Notes: a model not told the origin generated them from the sequence alone. DNA of 40,037 nt from Chromera velia (GCA_018398765.1 JAHBMJ010000824.1:1-40037); one strand, 5' to 3'; shown: positions 10,280-23,879, numbered from the stretch's first letter. Numbers and translations: made by a program.

Positions 10280-11458
10280 ATGGGCTACGACTCAGCAAAC
10301 CCATTTGGCCAAGCACGCACAGTCATCATTTCCAAGGTCGTGTGCGGGCGGATCGTGATACAGCACATGGGCCTGCTCTGGACGAATCTTACGCTTGAGA
10401 CAATGCATTCGACGCGCGGCCACCTCTTTGAAGCGTTCGTCCGCCGGCTGATGCTTCAGGGGGTCGGAAACACCTTCTCAATGTGAAGTTCTCATCATGA
10501 AAAGCCGTGAGAGCAGGGGAAGACAGGACAGAGAGCGAGTTGGAGCTGCCACACTACAATTCCATATGGTTCGTGACGGACGTAGCTGAGGCAGTGAAGA
10601 ACTGTAAGCAGGGCAGCATTATCTATCATTCCGTGAAACAGCAGTATAAACTGGTGGATTTCATGTTCAGGTAAGGTAAAACGTTTTATGTAGTGAACGT
10701 GACTGTTGCAGAGCGGCATAACGCCAAAAAAGACAAGATCGACAGGCTCGTCGCACAGCTTGGCCTTAAGGATTCGAAATCTCCCCCGAAGCTGCAGTTA
10801 ATTTTCGCGGTGCCGATGGAACGTTTCGAAAAGTTTGTCACAGATCCGGTTGGGCCGTCCACAACATGGTGTGAGGTGTACATCATCGGTGTGGCAAACC
10901 CAAAAGAAGAGAAAGGGGTGAAGCGCTCACTGCCGGAGTCGGACGCATCCTCCGCAATGAACAAGCACCCGAGGTGAGACTCTGCTCCATCTTGCACTAG
11001 GGAAAAAGCATGTCATTGATCGATCTGGATGGGGTGTATTTGAATGCATGGATCATGGAGATATACCGCTGGGCTGTCTGCGTGCCACTAGTGCTGCTGC
11101 TTCTGCTTGGTTGGACCTCTGCTTCTTCCTCTCTGCCGATCAATCATGCAGCCTCGTTATTTCTTCACATGGTAGATGTCGCATCTCTCTTTTTGTTGCT
11201 CTTTGCAGGTCGAAGGGTTCTGAGTCTAGCCCTGCCGCTAGCGGTAACAGCAGTAGCAGAAGGGTCAGCGGTGCGGCAGGGCTTCAGGCCCAAAAGAGGG
11301 GAGCGGAAGGGGGAAGCAAGGAGGGAAGAAAAGGGGGCAAGAAGCCCAAAGAAAAGCTCACCGACAGCAAGGCTTCGAACAAGCATGTTCTACTTGAACA
11401 ACGGGTCACGACCGAGAAGGGAAAGAAAGACAGTCATGGACAAAAGGCCCACCCTTGA
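10280..11458 (+). pseudogene. RHS/Crinkler-like C-terminal gene fragment, broken
   Basis: Three segments together resemble the C-terminal part of retrotransposon-hot-spot/Crinkler-type proteins. Segment one (10280-10486) carries RGHLFEAFVRRLML, like the G-x2-FE-x3-H block of the family. Segment two, in another frame (10501-10671), carries ELPHYNSIWF...GSIIYHSV...LVDFMF. Segment three (10675-10973) carries FYVVNVTVAERH and LQLIFAVPMERFEKF, like the family's F-x-VTVS and YFVVP-x-F blocks. A frame change lies between about 10430 and 10500, and TAA at 10672-10674 interrupts the second frame. After 10973 a GTGAGA donor and a TTTGCAG acceptor at 11208 join in frame to a Ser/Lys-rich exon (11209-11458, KKPKEK, a possible nuclear signal). 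The N-terminal NTPase part is absent. The family match is from recalled motifs, not a search. Confidence 0.45.
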
Positions 11459-11904
11459 AAAGGATGTATGATCCAGTATAAAATGGATTGCATCTTCTAT
11501 CTTTACAACTCGACCAAGCAATTGTATGGCCTATTATAACTTTTGCATAACATTTTGCCACTGCATTCTCGCAAAGCTACCGTGGCGGTACCGTAATTTT
11601 TTTAAAAAACAAAAAAATATGAAAACATTAAATTAAAAATCGAAGTGACCTTCCCTAGGGACCATCTGTAACTAGTTATAATAACTTGAAATTAGATTAG
11701 GGGGGCTAGTTTGGGAGATATACCCAGGGTTATTCTTTTTCTATAGCATTATGTGTTTAAGTAATAAAAATTACTATTAATTATCATCAATTATCATCAT
11801 TGGAACTACGAGACTAGGCATTGATCCATGCAGATTGTTGAGGATTAACCTAGGGATTAATCAATGTATCAATTCCTGTGCAGCTGTCTGCAGGGGAGGA
11901 AGGA
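11459..11904. other. AT-rich intergenic stretch between convergent genes
   Basis: This separates the 3' ends of the RHS-like relic (plus) and the ARF-GEF gene (minus). It is AT-rich, with CCCTAGGG at about 11654-11661, a small inverted repeat TACCGTGGCGGTA at about 11579-11591, and repeated TTATCATCA near 11780-11800. No ORF is supported. It could hold both 3' UTRs. Confidence 0.5.
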
Positions 11905-14900
11905 TCAAGAGGACCCTGACAGGTCGAGACCGCGACGGAGGGAAGCTCCAATTCGAGTGGCCAGAAGCTGTTGGACAATCCGTCGGACAGGCTGCATGCA
12001 TACAGGCAAGCAATTGAGCAGGCAGACATGCGTACGCGGTGCATGCAGCGAAAAAATGAGAGACAACAAGCGACGAAGAAGATCTGAGTGCGGTGGCAAA
12101 GTAGTCGGCAAAGATTATGCTGAGTCCAGACGGATATCCATTTCGATCTGTTTACGTGAGCACGCACAGAAGAAGGATTTTGCACCTTAGATCGCGCATC
12201 CAAAGGACCAACCTTGCGATGCGCATGAACGACGATGCACGCTTGCACAGAGCGTGAGTACGTTGATGAACAGCAGGTAAGCAGCGTGAGAGGGACAGAA
12301 GCAAAGATTCAAGCAGCCACTCATCCCCTCTTTTTCTTTCTTTCATCTTGGAATGATTGCGAAGTCATGACGCGGAGTCGCAATTTTGTTTTCTTGCCGC
12401 TTTTCAACCGACCTTCGATTCTGCGAGGACCAGCTCAGTGAGCAGAGGGAAAAGGCCCGCACAGATCATCTCATGGTTTCTCATCTTCGTCACAGCATTC
12501 ACCCCATTGCCTCTACCGTCCTCCCCCGCCTCTGGCCAAGGCAGCTGCATGAACGCCCCCAGAATGCCGCTCTCGACCACCACGCTCAGCCCTTGCACCT
12601 CCCTCTCTGTCTCAATCTGCAAAGACCCACAGACCATGGAAGTCCCTTCAGGAATAAACACTAACGAAGCAATACAAAGAGACATACTGCTTAAACCTGC
12701 GTGTGCGTTCATTTGGTTGTGCTTGAATCAGCAGGCAAAGAAAATAAAGCAAGGAAAGGAGTCCGGCGAGAAAGCGAGAGGAACGAGAGAACTTCTCTTG
12801 AAAAAACCAGTTCCCTCCCTCTCCTCATTCCCCTTCAATACACCCGAAGTTTGTTACAATGGGAATATGTGTACATCACCTGCCTTCTTCTTTCCTTGCC
12901 CTTCGTTGCTTTCTTGTTGCTCTTCTCTCTCTGTCAGTGCGCATCTGCATTTCTTGCATGTATGGAGACGACGTTCATGAAACACACACTCAGTCAACAG
13001 ACCTGCACGTGCTCCTCGAGGCTGAGGATGGCGTTTGTCTTTTCCCTTGTCTCCGGTGGGGGTCCCAATTGTTCTCTGTATTCCAACACCCGGATGGTCT
13101 TGCGGACGTACTGCATCACAACCCATCTGCACACCGGAGAAAAGAATGGACGGTGTTCGACTTTAGACGGACATGAGTATGACGTATGGAAGGACTTTAT
13201 CGTTCAAGCATCTGGACGGTCAAAAAAAGCGGGGGGGGCACAACCGAAGCCAGAATTTCCTCTCTGATAAGACACTAAAGAAGGACGCAGGACAGAAGAC
13301 AGAACGGAAAGAAGACAAAGTCAGGAGAAAAGTGGAGTAACAGAGGATGGGCCGCGCACCTGCAGAAATTTGAAAGCCGTCTGACGATTTGAGCAAACGC
13401 TTCGTCGGAGACCGAAAATTTATCTGGGTTCTTGGCTAGAGAGGCAGAGACGGCGGTGCCGTTGGCTCCCTCTGTTTCCTCCTCTTTTTCTTCGGGAGGT
13501 TCGGTGCGTGTGTGCCCGTTGGCCTCGGCATGTCTGTCTCTGTCTGCGTACACTTTCGAGGGCGACGGAGACGGTGACGGTCTGTCTCTGCCGGTTGCAG
13601 ACGTGGCCCCTGGAGACTGGGGTGGTGGGGGAGGAGGGGGTGCGCCTCTCTCGAGGAGCGCTGACTGAAGGAGGGCGAACTGGATGCTCAGAATTGCCAT
13701 CAGAGACTCCCTCTCTTGCTTCAGAAGCACGGGAAGTTGCTTCAGTTGGGACATAAACCCCTTCATCTTCAACGTCCTCCGCCTCTCGATCTGCACTCAG
13801 AGTTTGGGAGGGGGGGGTGAGAGGGGAGGAGGGACACCCCTTCAGAGAATCATGAAGCAGCGAAGAGCAGAGAAGGGGGCAAGAATGCACGGGGCACTGA
13901 AAACAAAAGTATCTGACAGAAAGATAGTGGAAGGAAGAAGCGATCTGCTGTCATCCATTCAAGCATCAATCCCATCCTTCCTATCACCTAGGAGGAAGGG
14001 CCGGGGACAGAAAAAAAAAAAAGAAAGACAGAAAGAAAGAGCAGGTGATCGAAGAAGCGAGACAGGCCCCCGACCTCCGAATTAAACTTCCAGGCGAAAT
14101 CGAATGCCCCCTTCAGAGAATCCAGCAGAAGCCCCACTGTCTCCAGAGGCATAAACGCAATGTGCGAGGGGGTGATGTCCTGATGAAAGACGCAGAAGGG
14201 CCAGGAGAAAGGAAAAATCAACGAAAGAGCTGCTTGGTAGACCCTGACAGCGAGGAACGACGCACGCTCAAGAGGCAGAAAGAAAAAGAGAAAAGAACGA
14301 GATGCAGCTTCAAAATGTTCCACAAGAAACAGGAAGCACGAATCAAATGATCTCCCCATGTCCCTGCCTGCCTCGAATTCTCATCTGAAGGAAATCAGAA
14401 GAGCCCATTGCAACGGATGAGAAAAAAATGCGAGGTCACAATCAGCAGACACGACTCAAAAGGAAAGAGAAACATGCCCTAACTTCCTTCCGCTCAAACG
14501 ACCAATCGACTGACGGACGGACCCTGACGAGTTCGATGAGAAGCAGCTGCACGACGCTTTTATGGACCACCAACTGAACGTCAAAGTCTAATCCTTTACT
14601 GTCTTTTCCCCCTGAGCTGAAGGAACCCGACCGACTGTCCCGCCTCTCCATCCCTCCACCCTCCGCCCCATTTGCCCCTTCCCCCCCTCTGCCCCCTCCC
14701 GACCGAACAATCCTCCACGAGTCACCCGCTCCCTTCTCCTTCTGTTTGTCTGCAGACGAAGAGGAAGAAGATGAAGACGCTTCCCCCTCCGTCGGACCAG
14801 TAGCCTCAGTCGCCCCCCCGTCCTCTTCCTCCTCGAGGATCTGCCGCCCCTCCCCGTTCTGCTTCTCATCAACGCTGGCGGCCGAGGGAGAGGGCAACGG

Positions 14901-17249
14901 GTGCACAGAAGTGGGGGGAGGGCTTGCAGACACAGACGCAGCCCCTCCTCCTCCTCCAGCGACCTCCGATGACGAAGAGGAGGAAGCGGAGGGATTCGAG
15001 AAGAAAGGAGCAGACTCGTGCCAAGCCTCATGAGCAGAGGAGAAGTTCAAGAGCTCGAAGGGCACCGTGCGACGAAAGAGGTCCTGCAGGGAGGGAGGGA
15101 GGAAGGAGAAAATCTGTGCCTCTCCTTACTTACACACACACACACACACACTCACACGCGGACGTGCATAAACATGAAAAAAGGGGACACAGGCAAGAAA
15201 ATTAGAAAAGGTGCGTATGTGTCTTAGTCGACTCTTTTGCCTTGTTGCAGGCCTTCGTTGCGCAATTGCATGTTTTCTTTCTTTCTTTTTCTCTATTTCT
15301 GTATGAGGGTCAACCCCTGCTCAACGTTTACAAAACAAGTCATCCTCTCATCAGAATGATCCTTTCCCTTCTCTGAATTGAAGAGAGCCTGACCGCCTAG
15401 CTGTCCGACTGAAAAGAGAAGAAAAGAAAAGAAAAGACTGACCATGATCTTTGAGGCAATGAGACGCCAGGACTCCTCCCCGCACCTCTTGCCTGTCAGG
15501 GCGATCAACTGCCGCAGCCCGTCTCTCCCTGCCCTCGGTGAGAAGTCGTCCTGAGGGGATGCGTGCTCGGACCCTTCAATGAACGACACCTGCAGACACA
15601 CAGACAGATCGACAGACATGCACGGACCCTTCAATGAACGACACCTGCAGACACACAGACAGATCGACAGACATGCACACACATTCTTTCCTAAAAGAAT
15701 GCAGATTTATACCAAAACAGAAAGATCAGAACCTTGCTTGCCAGCGCGGAGGAAGATACAAAAAGAGAAGCGGGCCCAAACTTGGGAAGTCCTCAAAGAC
15801 CAAGAATTCCGGAGATAAAACGAAAAGGTAGAGCATCCTCATGCCAGCCACAAGGGGAATCCCGCCATTCAGACACACGCAGAGAGCGAATGCGTGCACA
15901 GACAAGCAAGTGAAGAGCACAACTCTAAATGCACAAACCGGACTCGGACAATCAGATACACAGACTTCAAGTTTCCACACTGAGGCCTGACTGACTGACT
16001 GACTGACTGACTGACCAGCAGTGTGAGGACGTCAGGGAAGAGGAAGGAGATGGAGTCGAAGTGCTTGTCGATCAATCCCACCAGGGCCTCCAGGGCCATC
16101 TTCATCACCATTTGCAGCCCCTGATACCCAACAGCAGAGGAACTGCGCAACACAGGGCCCCGGCCGGCTGCCTGGACCCTCGGGGCCCCCGCTTCCGTCC
16201 CTGCCTCCGAGGGCACACGCGTCGTGGAGTCCCCACCTCCCCCCCCTCCTGCTGATGCTGACTGGGACGGTGTGTGTGTGGGGATGATGCGCATGGATAC
16301 ACTCTCTTGAGAATGATGGATGTCATCAAAAAGAGGAAACAGAACACCTCTGAAGATCATCCTCCACGTCTCTTTGTCGAACTGTTCACCCCCATAGTCA
16401 CCCAGCAACCCGAACAAAGCGCGCATTGCGAGCGTGCGCACATCTTTGCGCTTGTCACTGATCAGCTGAGCGAGGGAGGCTAGCACGGGGAACCAATATG
16501 CAGAGGGGCCTGACGGAGCCGCTGTTGCGGCGGCGCCACTTGCTATGGCAACAGCGGCCGCTGCACTTGTGGTGCCCCCACCCGCCGCCGCACCTGTGGG
16601 CGACGCCGCACTGAGGGGCACCACACGCGGCAATCCCCCCATGCCCACCCGGTCCACTGCAGACGGCGTCTGCCCCGCACTCACAGTGCCCGAAGCCCCC
16701 CCTCCTGCCGGGACAGCCCCCTGATGGGCCACTGATTCCGCCACCGCCACTGCCCCATGCTGGCCCAAAAACTTCCCCGCCCTCTCAAGCAGCTCTACTG
16801 CTTTCCGTGAGACTTCAAGAGGCCCATTGGCAGAACCAAACAGAGACAGACACTTGACGGCTTCAGACCACAGAACCAAAAGAAAAGGAAAAACATCTTC
16901 AGCGTCCCACATCCACTCCACGATAGCAAAACTTTGCTCTACTAACTTCACATTCACCTCACGTGCACCCAAGTCACAGATCTGAAGGACAACCCTCCAG
17001 CCGGACTTGATCCCCTTGCGCGTCTTGTCATCCCGCACAATTGCGGAGAGGATGGCGAGGACCATATCTTTTACTTCCGGGGAGGGTGCAGGGGAGCCCA
17101 TGACCTTCTCAAACGGTCTGAGGAACTCTGACTGGAAGTGAAAGTTGGACAGCTCCCCTTTTTGGAGGAATTTCACTGTCAGCTGCTTCAAGGAGTCAAT
17201 CGCGTACATCGCAATGCGGACGTTGGGATGGACAGCGACTTCCGCAAAT

Positions 17250-17286
<37 letters not shown>

Positions 17287-18928
17287 AGGGAGAAAAAAGA
17301 ACGAGTGAAATGACATGCTTCTTTCATCACAGAGGGTCAAACAAAATTACTGCCTTAAGCCAAAGGACAGAAAGACCCCTCCCCATCTCCTCCATTTCTT
17401 TTTTTAAAAAAGCATTGACGACGTCCTATCACCATTTCGTCTGACTCTCATTGCCCCGGCATCTGTGTGTGCAATTCTCACGTTTGAGGGACGGACCGCT
17501 CACTGGACGACTTTCCAACTACACCTCAGCTGTTCTGGTCATATCAACGGAAGAAGTCCTTTATGCAGTGCTCAAACACACATGAAAACAGCTGCCTCCC
17601 ACAGTCTCTAGCGCTCCCTCACTGACCGTTCCCGAATGACCCCCCAGATGCGGGTCCAGACAAGTCTGAGTCTGTTCATATTGTAGTCTGCAACCTCCAC
17701 AATCTTCTGTAGAGAGAAGATGCGGGGCTGCGTGGGTGACGCCATCTCCTCCTTTGAGACCTCACACAGAGAGGACACAAAAGTCACGATGGCCTGGTTG
17801 TCCAGCCTCACACTCTGGTTGAACAGACGGTCGATTTGGGAAGGATCTATGCTGCTCAGAACAGACTGAGAATTGATCTCTTCCAGAAGACGGCTCTCGT
17901 GGTCCACTGTCACTGGCGCCAGAACGCCCTGTCCCACCGCACGAAACTCCTTCTCATGCGCCGCCCCGTGCCCCCCCGCGCCGTGACCCCCGTCCCCGCC
18001 GTGGGCCCGACGCGACTCTGCGCCCATCGACACCACGTGTGCCACACCGCTCCCCTGGAGACTGCACTCAGTCGGTCAGTCAGGTATTCAGTCGTGCATT
18101 CGTGGGGGGAAGGAAGGGACGATATGTTTTCTTCTGTACTCTTTCGACGTTGCTTACCAGTTCACCAAAGAGAGACGGACGTGGGCAGGCAAAAAGATAG
18201 CCACAAATGAAACGCATCCACACAGGCAGGAAGGCATCCACACTCTTCCTCCCTTGCTTCTTATGTCGATCCGTGCATGCACAAGAAAGAGTTCTCACGG
18301 ACATGAAAACACCAACCAGCACAGGAAGGCAGTGGCGCAACACGCAGGATGGAAAGAAGAGCAATGTGAGGTGAGGAGACAGACAAGACAGACAGACAGA
18401 CTATATGTTTCTTCTTCTTCTCCCTCCTTTTCTTCATGAACACAGACAGACAGACAGACAGACAGACAGAGAGACAGACAGACAGACAGACAAACAGACA
18501 CACAAACAAGCAGACACAGACAGACAGACACAGAGGAACAAACAGAGCTTTCCCTTCATTCTCTTCTGTTTTCTTCTTTTCTTTTGGCGCGCTCTCAGTG
18601 GAAGGGTACCAGAGCTCCAGGCCTTGAGTCGTACCACCCTGCGGCCCTTCACTGCCCAGTGCAGGGTTGCCCTCTTGCACTTCCACATTCTTTCCATCTG
18701 AACGAGTTCGTTTCTTTTCATTTCCTTTTGCATAGGGACCTTCTACAAGGAGTTCGTTTTCAGCATTCGCCACTTTCTTTTTCTGGGGTTCCCTTTATTT
18801 TTGATTTCTTCTTCTGGGGTTCCCTTTTTCAGTCGATGACACAAACAGAAGCAAAATCCCTCTCTACTTGTTGGATCTCTTCTTTTGACCGCCCGTCCAG
18901 ATGGAAAGAATGCGTGTGCGTGTAGGCA

Positions 18929-18964
<36 letters not shown>

Positions 18965-20101
18965 CGTGCGTGCTTGTGCGTGTGTGTGACTGCTCACAGG
19001 TATAAGGACCTGCAAGGAAATACCTCCTTTGAGGAAACGAGAAAAGATAACAGGCTATTCGAAAATAACCAGGAGGATTTCGTCACACGTCGTTGCCATC
19101 ATATTGACCATAAGTTGAACTCGCACCCCTTGTTGAGGTCTCCGCCAGGCAGACAGACAGACAGACAGAAAATTGATATTTCAATACTTCAAAGCCACAT
19201 ACAGATCGATGGATCCCCTGACTGACTTGACAATTTGGAGTCTGTCCAGATGAGACACACACGAGAGAACATCCCTCCAGGACTCCATGAGGAAGTCTCC
19301 CTCGTGAAGCCCTAACCAGATCAGGTGTTTGATCGCCTCGATGTTTCTCTCCTTCGCCTCCCTGGCAGTGGAGGAGTGCAGGTTGGTTAGCCTCGACAGA
19401 GCACCCACGAAGGACTCCCTCTCGGTGTCCAAACGGAGACGCCCTGAAAGAAAGAAAACATGCAGCCAGGCAGATGCATGGTCGAAGGGGGTCATTTTGC
19501 CCTGCTTGTTTTTTTATTAATACCTGTGTCGGTGTCTTGATGTTCACGATCTTGACCGACTACAGATGTTCATGACCTCTCAGGAAGCCCGCAGAAGGCA
19601 GTCAAGCAAAAGAAAGGACACCCGTCAGAAGAGACTCAGAACATAATGACTCGAATATTCTTTGGTGCAAGACGGGAGAGGGAGGCAGAGCAGGCGACTG
19701 ATGAAGACAAAAAAGGACATTAGACCCCCTTTCAACACACAGCACTAAGTCGAACGGAACATACGCAAGCGAATGCCCCAGTTCTTCCTGTGAAGACAGA
19801 CAGTCATTGTGGACAGCAGCAGGCAAACAACAGAGCAAGTATGTGCAAACGAAAAGGAAAACCAACACAGAACCAGATAGAGGGAGACAGACCTGCAATG
19901 ACTATGCACCGCTTGACCCCCTCCAAGCAGAACAGGGCTACTTCGTTGTTGTCCTCTGTCTCCAACAACACCGAGAAGGTAGCCAGGAGAGGCCAACTGG
20001 CCGTCTCGAAGAGAAATTTCACGTACTCGAGGTGGTCTCCCCTGTTCGCGACGATGTACCCGCGAGTCTTCTTGTCCTTCCGCTTGATCATCTGAGTACT
20101 C

Positions 20102-20137
<36 letters not shown>

Positions 20138-20903
20138 GCAGTGTTACAACAGAAAAACCAACAATAAATCTTTTTGAGTCCTTTTTCAAACATCGGACAT
20201 GGAAAAAGGAGAGGGAAAAAAAAGCCTTTTCGTCTAATTCCTCCACAGACAGCACCTGCCTATCTAACCGAAAAACCAAAGCAGCCCGAACAGGGATCAC
20301 CTGGTCTCTTTCTTTGACACATTACACGCGGGCAATCCGTGCGTATGCGTGGCGTGCCTGTATGCATATGTTTGTTCCCTTGTTTCCGCATTACCAAACT
20401 CTCTCTGTCCAGGTGGAGAGGACAGATAGATGACTTACTTACTTGTTGATGATCCCCTGTGTCTCCTTCATGAAGAGCTCACACACACACACACACATAT
20501 ACACATACACATACAAACAGTTGACTTACTTGTTGATGATCCCCTGTGTTTCCTTCATGAAGAGCTCAAACTTCCTTCTCGCTGCCGCCTGCGCGCTCTC
20601 CATTTTGTCCATCTGGGCCTGGTCGTCCTCCATGACCCACTCCTCTGCAACCACACGGTCGTAGAGCTCCTCCAAGTACTCCCGTGGGAGGTCCTTCCCG
20701 TCGTCGATGCCTCTGTTGTTGCTGCAGAAGTCGTTCTTGGTCATCTTGCGCTCGGGTTTGATCTCCTTCGAGTGCGCGTCTGCAGTGCAGAAGCAGACAT
20801 TAGCATCGATGCACACCCACATATAGAAAGAGGGATGGGGGAGGGAAGGGAGGGATGGAGGCTGAGACAAGACAGATTGAAAGCCAGGCAAGGAAACACG
20901 CAT

Positions 20904-20936
<33 letters not shown>

Positions 20937-23827
20937 ACGAACAGAGAGAGAGAGACCAAGGGGGCAGGGACGAGGTAATCTGGTAAACGGGAAACGGAGC
21001 AGCAGCACTTATCTGACTCATGACTCTAAAACACAACCGGAGCTGGCCTTCAATGGGGTGAACGACTGACGGACACACGCAAAGGCAGGCAGGCAGTCAG
21101 GCAGGCAGGCAGGCAGGCAGGCAGAACCCTGACGACAAGAAAGACACAAACCAACCGGTGTGAAGCATGATCAAGGCGAAGGAGAGAACGTAGCAGACGT
21201 CTGCAGAATTGAACCTCCCCGGGTTGTCTCTGCAGTATTTCTCTGCGAATTTCTCCATCATCCTATCAATCTTTTGGGCTTCTCCAGGAAGACGGAAGGC
21301 GGCAAGGAACTTCCGAATCGCACTATCGAGTTCTAATGATTGGAAGTTCAGGGCATCAACTAGAGCGTACAGAACTCGCTTGTTCATCGGTTTATCTTCT
21401 CCCAAATAATCTCCCATCTGGGTCTTGTCTAAGCCCTCTTGTTTCAACAAAAACTGCGCAATTCCTCGAGCTAGAGAGGCTTCCTCTACCTCCTCCTCTT
21501 CCTCTACCACCCCCTCCGCTCCCTCTGGCCTCTCTGGAGCTGCACACGGGACAATGTGCCCATTCTGCAAAAGGAACTCGATGCCCTTCTTGGGCTTCAT
21601 ATTAAACTTCGCGATTCCTCTCTGAAGTGAAGACTTCATGGCCCTCTGCCTCTCTATCCTCCCCTGCCCAGACGAAGAAGGAGCAGGAGAAGAGGCAGCG
21701 ACCAGCTGGGGTGCAGAGGAGGAGGACAGAGTAGTGGGGCCCTCTGTGGCATTCAGAGGGGCACTCCGGAAGGACGTTAAAGTTCCTGTGGGACTCCCCG
21801 GCTTCCCCCCTCCCACAGCGGAGGACCGTCTTCTACCCGGGCTCCCCTCTCCCCCCTCTCCTTCCGAGTCTCCCTCTTCTCCTTCGGCACTGTCCTGCAC
21901 TCACTCACTCGGGCCAGACAGAGGTGACGGAGAGAGAAGATAAATTGGCAGGCAGGACACGGGGAAACGGAAGAATGCACATCAGCATGTCTTTCCTGAA
22001 AGTGCGTTAATGCGCAGCTGTCAGGAGCAGACATTGAAACCCCCCAAACGATAATGCGGGTTGAAAAAGAAGGAGACAGGAGGTAGACTTTGGCACGAGA
22101 AAAACGCACACAAAGACAAAGCGAGACGAAAAAAAACAAATAGAAGAAAAGAACGAACCCCATGAGAAAAGCGAGACGAAAAAAAACAAATAGAAGAAAA
22201 GAACGAACCCCATGAGAAGCACGAACAGGAACAGACAGAGAGAAATCAGGTAAAATGCTTGAGGGGAACGCACCTTCAGGTTTCTCCCTTCCCCTCCTGC
22301 ATGCCCTTCTCTTTCATCCCCCTGGCTTCCCGTGGGTGCGGGGGAAGAAGCGGCCCCGGAAGGCAACTGCACGCCCCCCCCTCCCCCTCCCTGTGCAGGT
22401 GCACGCCCGTCCAGCCCTGCCCACTCGATCACTGAGCCCATCAAGGTCACCAGGGTCTTCAGGGCCTGGTTCCGAAGAGCCTGTTGCTGGTTCGGCAAGC
22501 TGATCAGGTTCGTGTGCTCCGACTGGGTGTATTTGCCCTGAGAAAGAAGAGGAAAGAAAGAAGCGATAGCAAGAAAAAGAAAAAAAAAGAAGTGTCTACA
22601 CGGAGCTTTGCGACCGCTGACTGAGAGTCTGAGCGCAGGCAGGCTGAGAAAAAAAGGACCTCCCACTCTCTGGCAGAAATGCTCCACAGACATGCAGAGA
22701 AAACGATTCAAAGCGCCTCCATCTGCTTCCTCTTCCTTCCTTCCGTCCTTCCTCTTGTCCCTCTTCCTTCCCTTCCAAGACCGATGCCCTTACTCTCTCT
22801 GTCTGACCTGTGCAATCTTCGCCAGACAGTCCAGAGACCGGGCGAAGATGTCCTTCTCGTCAACGTCGCAGTCGAAGTTCAAAAAGAGCTCCAGGGCGAT
22901 GGACGCGTCTGTGAAAAGCTTGTAGAACACCTGGAAGGAAAAGGGCAGGCAGGGCAGTACAGAGAGATGAAGAGTTTTCAGGTGTCATCGGAGACGTCCA
23001 AGAATTCAAACAAAAGTTGCAGCAGAAAAAAACGCAGGGGCTCTACATCTTTGCAGACGCACGGATTCATTGACATACAAAGTTCTCCAATGTCCACCAA
23101 TACATTCACTGTTCAACGGGTTTTGTGTGAAGAACATGAGCGTGCGCGCATGTCTTGCCACAGTCTGACCCTCTTGCGCTGCTCCTGTGCTTTTCCCCGT
23201 GCTACTCCGATCGAAGAAAACCGAAAGGGAGAGAGCACGTCAATTGGATTGACTCCACCCTTTTGTCCATCCACCCCCCCCACCCCCACCCCCAAAACTG
23301 ACCTCCAGGACTCGGTGCTTGTGTTGGAAGGAAGAGTTGCCCGACTCCAGAATTCGCAGAAAGATCTGCTCCACAAAGACGCCAATTTCGTTCCGCAGAT
23401 GGTCCTGCATGAGGAGGCAGGACAGAATCGAAACAGTTCTTCCATCAGAATGGAATAAACAAAATCGAAACAGTTCTTCCATCAGAATGGAATAAACAAA
23501 GGAACACTAGCGAAGATTCAAGTTCCCTAGGTAGACATGATAAGTCTACCTGCTGGACAGGGTATGCACAATGCACATGAGGCATCGGGGGAACAAAAAA
23601 AAATATGTTGCGTAGAGTCTGGTCAAGAGAGGACAGAAGGAAGGAAACATGAGAGGAGACCGTCTCGTCTTGTTTTCACAGGTTTTCCCCTTGCCTGACT
23701 CACTTTGAAATTGCCAAACAGGAGAAGGAAAATCCCAAGTGACAACTCAAAGATCCTGCATGGGCAGAGACGAAAAAGAAATAAAATCGGCATGAGTAAC
23801 CTAGGGGAAAAATGACTCTTCCAGTCT

Positions 23828-23879
<52 letters not shown>

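Noticed and set aside
10671-10711. 41-nt intron in the RHS-like relic (GTAAGG...TTGCAG)
   Set aside because: Splicing it changes frame into an early stop, whereas unspliced sequence continues the family motif after a single TAA, so a stop mutation explains it better.
12357-12980. 207-codon plus-strand open frame
   Set aside because: It lies opposite ARF-GEF exon 20 and introns; the minus strand has clear homology and phase continuity.
19742-19800. Candidate ARF-GEF exon on the minus strand reading [12 protein letters not shown]
   Set aside because: Exon 11 joins in phase directly to the exon at 19443, giving [12 protein letters not shown] as expected for the family; inserting this segment breaks the match.
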